A stretch of DNA of 64,000 nucleotides from Undaria pinnatifida (taxonomy: Eukaryota > Sar > Phaeophyceae > Laminariales > Alariaceae): assembly GCA_012845835.1 (NCBI GenBank), contig JABAKD010000022.1, positions 12,046,718 to 12,110,717 of the forward strand. The letters are read 5' to 3'. The stretch's first letter is position 1; each line of letters begins with the position of its first letter. This document shows, piece after piece, positions 56,701-62,700 of this stretch. Made by a program: the position numbers and the translations under genes. The notes under the pieces were generated by a model. That model was not told the DNA's origin. It worked only from the letters and a program-made list of their open reading frames with translations, and searched no databases.

Positions 56701-59700
56701 GTCGTGGTAATGCCGTAGGACCACGCATTTCATAATGACGGCTTAAAAATCACCCAGATGAAAGAGAAATCACCCCGATGAAGCACCGATCACCCCAACG
56801 AAAGAAAAACCATGAAGATCTTGAGTATCGTTTGGGTGTGTGGGGGGAACGTCGTGGTGGACCTGCCGTAAGAGTGAGGTGGAGGGGAGGATCTGGCACG
56901 TGCGGGCGGAACGTTTGCACAGATATGACAGTCTGGATGCTATCGACTCACTGTGTGTTGGTTCAGCTATCGTTTGCAGGGGCGTGGGCGTAATTACGAT
57001 ATATAAATACCTGGTATATGTGTACACTTCGGAGTAACACCACGTATATCTCTCGCCCATTCAGTCGGTGATGTGCCTTTTTCGACCAAGGAGCAAGCAT
57101 TTCCGCGTTTGGCTATCGCTCATGAGGCAGTCACACACTATTCTCCATTCTTCGCGCGAGTCGAAGTTGAAAATGATGTGGCCTGGTCGAACCAGCCTTG
57201 GCTAGATAATTTTTCCGAGAAAGCCCGTTCATTAGCCAACTGCTGATTTTTCGTGTTGTTTCATTTGGTGGACCCAAGCACACACAAACATATTGGCACC
57301 CTGCTCCCCGTGGGAACCCTGATTCCACCCACGCCTGATCCCACCAGAACCTGAGCCCTCTAAACTGAACCGGGGTACGTATTTTATTAAAAAAAAAATA
57401 GTGCAAACACGTCAGCTGCGCGTCTGATAAATGAGTATCGTGGATACTCATCTTTGCAAGCTTCGTGATGCACCGGCCGCTCGTTTTTACAGGCGTATTA
57501 TCCTTTGAATACATATGACTCCTATGGATGGTTGTGGGGGTAAACATGAACAACGAACTGTTATCAATCATAACGGTAGCTAATATACGTGCTTCGTCCT
57601 AAGGAAGGGAGTTGGTATGATATTTAGCCGCCGCCAGCAGGGCCCACGAAACACCCTAATTCCACGCCGACCAAAATCGAGGGTCGGCAGCAGTATATCG
57701 ATGTTCGGCCACAGCCAGAAAACAATTTCTCGATTTAGGTAGTGAAACAAATACCCTCTCGTGGGCTTATTCTAGGCATCACCGCCTTGGTTGTTGCTCA
57801 TAGTGCCAAAAGTGCGTGTGTGCGTGTTTTCGACGATATACGCTTTGGGCCCGACCGGTATTGCTGACAGTGGAAATCAGTTCGCAAGCAGGCGATGACA
57901 GCAATCCGTGGCGCATCTCTCATTCGGAAGTGTCGATCCTTTTATCCCGGTGCCGACCTCGGTATTTGTTTTTGTCAATAAAACGAAACCTCACACGGGC
58001 AATGCAGTACGGCCAGTGTGTCCATCTCCGAAGGAAAGAGTCGAGAGGTAAACCATAACAGGTGTATCCCCCCTGTATCCCGTACGGCAATCCGTCTCTC
58101 CTTACGGATTTGTTTAATGTCAAGACACCTTTTCTTCTTTTTTTGTAATGTTCAGACTTGTTCATGTTGTGCGGTACTTGTTTCTTTTCTTTTTTGTGGT
58201 CTGCAAATGTTTTCCGTGTTGTACGCTTTTCCATTTTTTTTTTCTTCTGGTGATGTAATCTAGCAGCAAGGTTAGGGGGTTCCTCCCGAATTTCACCCGC
58301 TGACCGCTGACTCCCTGCAAAATTTTTCTATGCCGCAATTTTTTTTCCTTTCTTTTTTTTGCGAAACTTTCTAGCAACAAATTCAAGGCGTTGCTTCCGA
58401 ACTGCCACATGGAGAACCTCTATTCCATCAGCGAATGTCACGACATCAGCTTCTGCAACCTGGACGAGCTTAACACCACCGAAAGCCCGAAGTACGCCCC
58501 TTGCGGCAAAGTGGTGCCGAATGTCCGCGCCTACATCTTGGACGATCAGCTGGAACAGGTGCGCACGATGAGGGAAGCCGCTATCTGAATGCCCTGCCCT
58601 GCCCTACCCTACCCTACCCTGTCACCTCATGCTGCTTGTTTGTTTCTCTCGAAAGGAAATCGGTTTGTTACTACGTACGCAAAGGGTACAAGTATTTGGG
58701 GGCACCTATGGTAAACAGAACGCACGATGGACCAAAAAGTCATTATTCGCCCTATTGTTTCGAATCGTATTTGGTTCTGATTGCTATTTTCCTCTTGTGA
58801 AAATTGTGGTTTAGTTGGGCGGGGGGCGGGCGCGCGGTACGGGGAGGTTGAACTAACCCTATGTATCTCTTCTGAAAGCCTTCGTAGCAGTGATGGGAGA
58901 CACGTATGGATGCTCCGCCTTTTGCAACGACCACTCCTCGCGGGTCTTTTCAATCCATGCTTCCGATGTTTGTTTCTGCACGAAGGTACCGGTTGGCGTG
59001 CCGGGGCGCATGTGGATTGCCGGACCCACCCTGGCTATCGGCTACCTTAACATGCCCGAGAGGACGGCAGAGCGCTTCGTCCCCGACCCCTTCGCCGCGG
59101 CCGCGGGCAAGGAAGAGCGTATGTACGACACAGGCGACCGTTGCCGGTACCTGCCCAGCGGGAGCATCGAAGTAATCGGCCGCTGCGACTTCATGGTGAA
59201 GGTGAACCAGCCCTGCGGCCTATTGTGTTGTGCCGTGTTTTCCGTCTGGACCCTATCCTCTCCCCAAATCCGCAATGTAATTAATTATTTCATTCAGTCA
59301 GTCAGTCAGTCATTACCCTCTACTTACACGTATTTTCTCCCGCATCCGGAGAATAATGTATCCATTCATTCAATAATTAATTTCATTCATTCATTCAGTC
59401 GTGTATTCGTTCACTTCATTCAGTCGTTCATTCATGCGTTTACTCATTCATTTGTTCATTCACCCATTACCCCCTGTTAATTATATAATTTCCTCGCGGT
59501 CTATATATCGCGCAACAGGTACGAGGCTACTCCGTCGTTATCGGAGCGGTGGAGGCAGCCATCACGGAGCACCCGTTGGTGTCGACGGCGGTGGTGATGA
59601 CGGAGGGAGAGGAAGGCAGCATGGACAAGAAGCTAGTGGCGTACATCGTCCCCGACAGCTGGGAGAAAGTGAGGGGAACCATGTAGAGTAGGGTTGGAAC

Positions 59701-62700
59701 CATGTAGAGTAGGGTTGCTTCCAGCTTTTTAGGAACGCTTTTGGCGTATTGGGGCATTTTTGAGAGCACAATCGTTTTGAACCGAAAAAAAGTACTCAGT
59801 ACCAGGTAGCATGATTTGGAGGGGGGGTCGACAGAGGGAGGGGAGGGGAGCATGGACAAGAAGCCAGTGGCGCGCATTGTCCCCCATAGCTGGGAGAAGT
59901 GTTGGAAAGGCGCATGCGCGTCGCTGTTGTTGGCGACGTTATGGGTGTTGTTGACGGTGGTGGTGAACATCATACAGATGGTGGGGTGATGGCCGTTATG
60001 TTGATGGGTAGGGGCGTCAATAGAGTACTCGGGAGAAAGTACCGGAGAAGAACACCCGCTAGCTCGTCGCTAGTTGCGCAACGTAACAGACATGAAGCAG
60101 TTGAAACGCCCCGCTTTCTTGGCGGTCATGGTTGACAATGACCTGGGCTAGTGATCACTGAAAAGCAATCGTTGAAGCTCCCTTCGTTATGTGCGCTTGC
60201 TTTTGTCCATTCCTGACTTCGTACCGTCACCCCTCCTTTTCGTGGCTTCCGCTGTTTCCACCCCGCCCCTTCGTCGCTCTCTCCCTCGCTCTCTCTCCCT
60301 CTTCTCTCTCTCTCTCCCTTACCCCTCCTTTCCGTGGCTTCCACTGTTTTCCATCCCGCCCTTTCGTCGCTCTCTCCCTCGGTCTCTCTCTCTCTCTGCT
60401 CTTTCTCTCTTTACTCTCTCGACCTGTCGACCTCTCGATGTCGGCTCTCGATATACACGTGCCGCCGTTAGCTCCCCAGCGTGAGATCGATCCAGAAATT
60501 TCTCAAGTCTCGGCTGCCGCCGTACGCGGTTCCCCACGTGTGCATCTTGCTCGACGCGATCCCCATCAACATGGCCAGCGGAAAGACGGACAAGAAGAAA
60601 CTCCCCAAGAGCGGCAACGCAGAGGTACTGTTAGCCCCGCTTTTTTTACCACCGAAGAAGATGATTCCACACTAATTCCAAGTAATTTGTCCCCAAAATG
60701 GTGAGTGCAGTGCTTAACCCCTTTAGAGCCCCCGAACCCCTCCCTGTACTTAATCTAAGTAATTTTGTCCCCCAAAACGGGTTTCCAGTTGTAGAGGGGT
60801 TAAGGGGATAGTAGTGTACTGCTCACGTATGCTAGGATAGGAGTAACACGTTTTGACCGGGTTTTTTTCGCTTGAAGGCTTAGTCGACGGAGGAACTACC
60901 CTGTATCGGACGATAGAGGTAGCACTTTTAGGCACAAATACTTTTGAATTTCGGAACTCCTTAACGCCTTTACAGGTGGAAACCCGTTTTTGGGGACAAA
61001 TTACTTGTAGGTAGTATAGGGAGGGGTTTTAGGGTTCTCAAGGGGTTAACGCGTTGACAGCTGGAAACCCGTTTTTGGAACAAACTTACTTGAAATATAG
61101 AGAGAGAGGTTTTAGGGCTCTCAAGGGGTGAATAACCCAATATCGCTGGAACGTCGTCTAGTTTGTTCCTTTTTTTGTTTTTTGAGATTGTTCATCTGGT
61201 TGAACATTACTTTTTTCTCAGGATCGGTTTGTAGGGTGGGACATCGAGCTCCTCGAGTGGTTGTGAGCCTCAGAAAACACAAAATGGTGCACCTCTATAA
61301 AGTATGCAACGTGTGTCATCGAACAACAACCCCGTGTGTCGTCACAAACAACTTTTAAAGTTTTAACGCCTTCACAGCTGGAAAACCGTTTTGGGAACAA
61401 AATTACTTGGAATTAGTATAGGGAGGGGTTTAAGGGCTCTAACGGGGTTAACAACAGACTGATTCTACGATACCCCCCCCCAAAGAAGAAAATCTAGCGG
61501 TTTTCTTTGACGAACGTTTCGTAGTTGCTCGACACTAGGAAAGGTGCTATGAAACAAACATATTTTTCATATATTTTCTTGTTTGCAAAGGGCTATCGAA
61601 CGATGACGTCGGGGTGAGCAACGGGCACCGTACTCCAGGAGATACGGCCGGGAGCTGGTTTCAAAACCGGCGATTTCGTTGTAGAAAAGTTAGGGGGGCT
61701 ACCGTAGTAAGACTCGACGTTGTGTAGCCGTTGCGTGCCTAGGCCATGGGGCTTGTTCTTCAGGCTGTGCACACTTCCATTTTTTTTGTGAAGAACAGTG
61801 TTTTTTCCTCTGAAGGCATAGAGCTCCTCAAGTGGTTACGAGCCTCCAAACAAAAACAAAAAACTATTCCGTACCCCAGCCGTAGCTTGCGCTTTTGCTC
61901 GCGTGCACCCGCCAGGCGCTTGCCTTGGATTTTGAAAGAGTACCGGTAGACACCAACGTGTGTACGGCCGGTTTTTTCCGCAGGGCTAGCGCGGATCGGC
62001 TATAGCTTCCTTGCCGGGTATCACCTTCCGGACTCTGCTCTCCTCTTCACGCTTGGTTGTTATACAACGTGTTACGTGCTGTGTTTGTTTCTCTCTCTTC
62101 TTCGGTTTTTTTTTTCTTGTTTTGTCGCCTGGTTTCCCCATTAGCTCGGTCTCTGTCTTCTCGCTCTTTCATTTTTTTAGTTTCTTGTTCTTGTCGGCCC
62201 TTTTCTGGTTTCCCTGCTTGCTCATGACCGTTCTCTCTTGCTTTTTTTTTTTTGTTTGCCCCGATTTTTCCGGGATAAAGCAACCTTTTATTTCATTACT
62301 TATGTACAAAGGTTGCTTGTATTTACGGATAGAGCGGTGTTGTTGCTGGGGTAGCAACGGGGACCGCCGGTTGGGACAGCTCGCGCTGTCGCTACCTCCG
62401 GAACTGAAGGACACGCCGGCTAGCGCTGGATTGCAAATGCACTTGAGTTAAATCGGCGCACGACGTGCATGAAAATACGTGGAAGTGTGGTGAGCTTAAG
62501 CTTTGTTTTTCCCCATGCGCCGGAAGATTAGAAAAAAAAAAAGTGATACCTGGTATTGTTCTGGATTCTTTGCTTCTGCTGCTCACTTTTTGCATTCTGG
62601 GTCGTCGCTCCTGTGTCGTGTGCTCGGCAAGGTACGGTTTGCCCCTCACAGCTGCGTACACGATGGCATGCTCGCGGACGAAGACATCCAGTCGTCACCG

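Noticed and set aside
59669-60485. Intron 15 flanked by a GTGAG direct repeat, suggesting a non-canonical (introner-like) intron
   Set aside because: A normal AG acceptor at 60470-60471 (GTTAG|CTCCCC) is in phase and gives SWEK-LPSVRSIQ, so no unusual splicing is needed.
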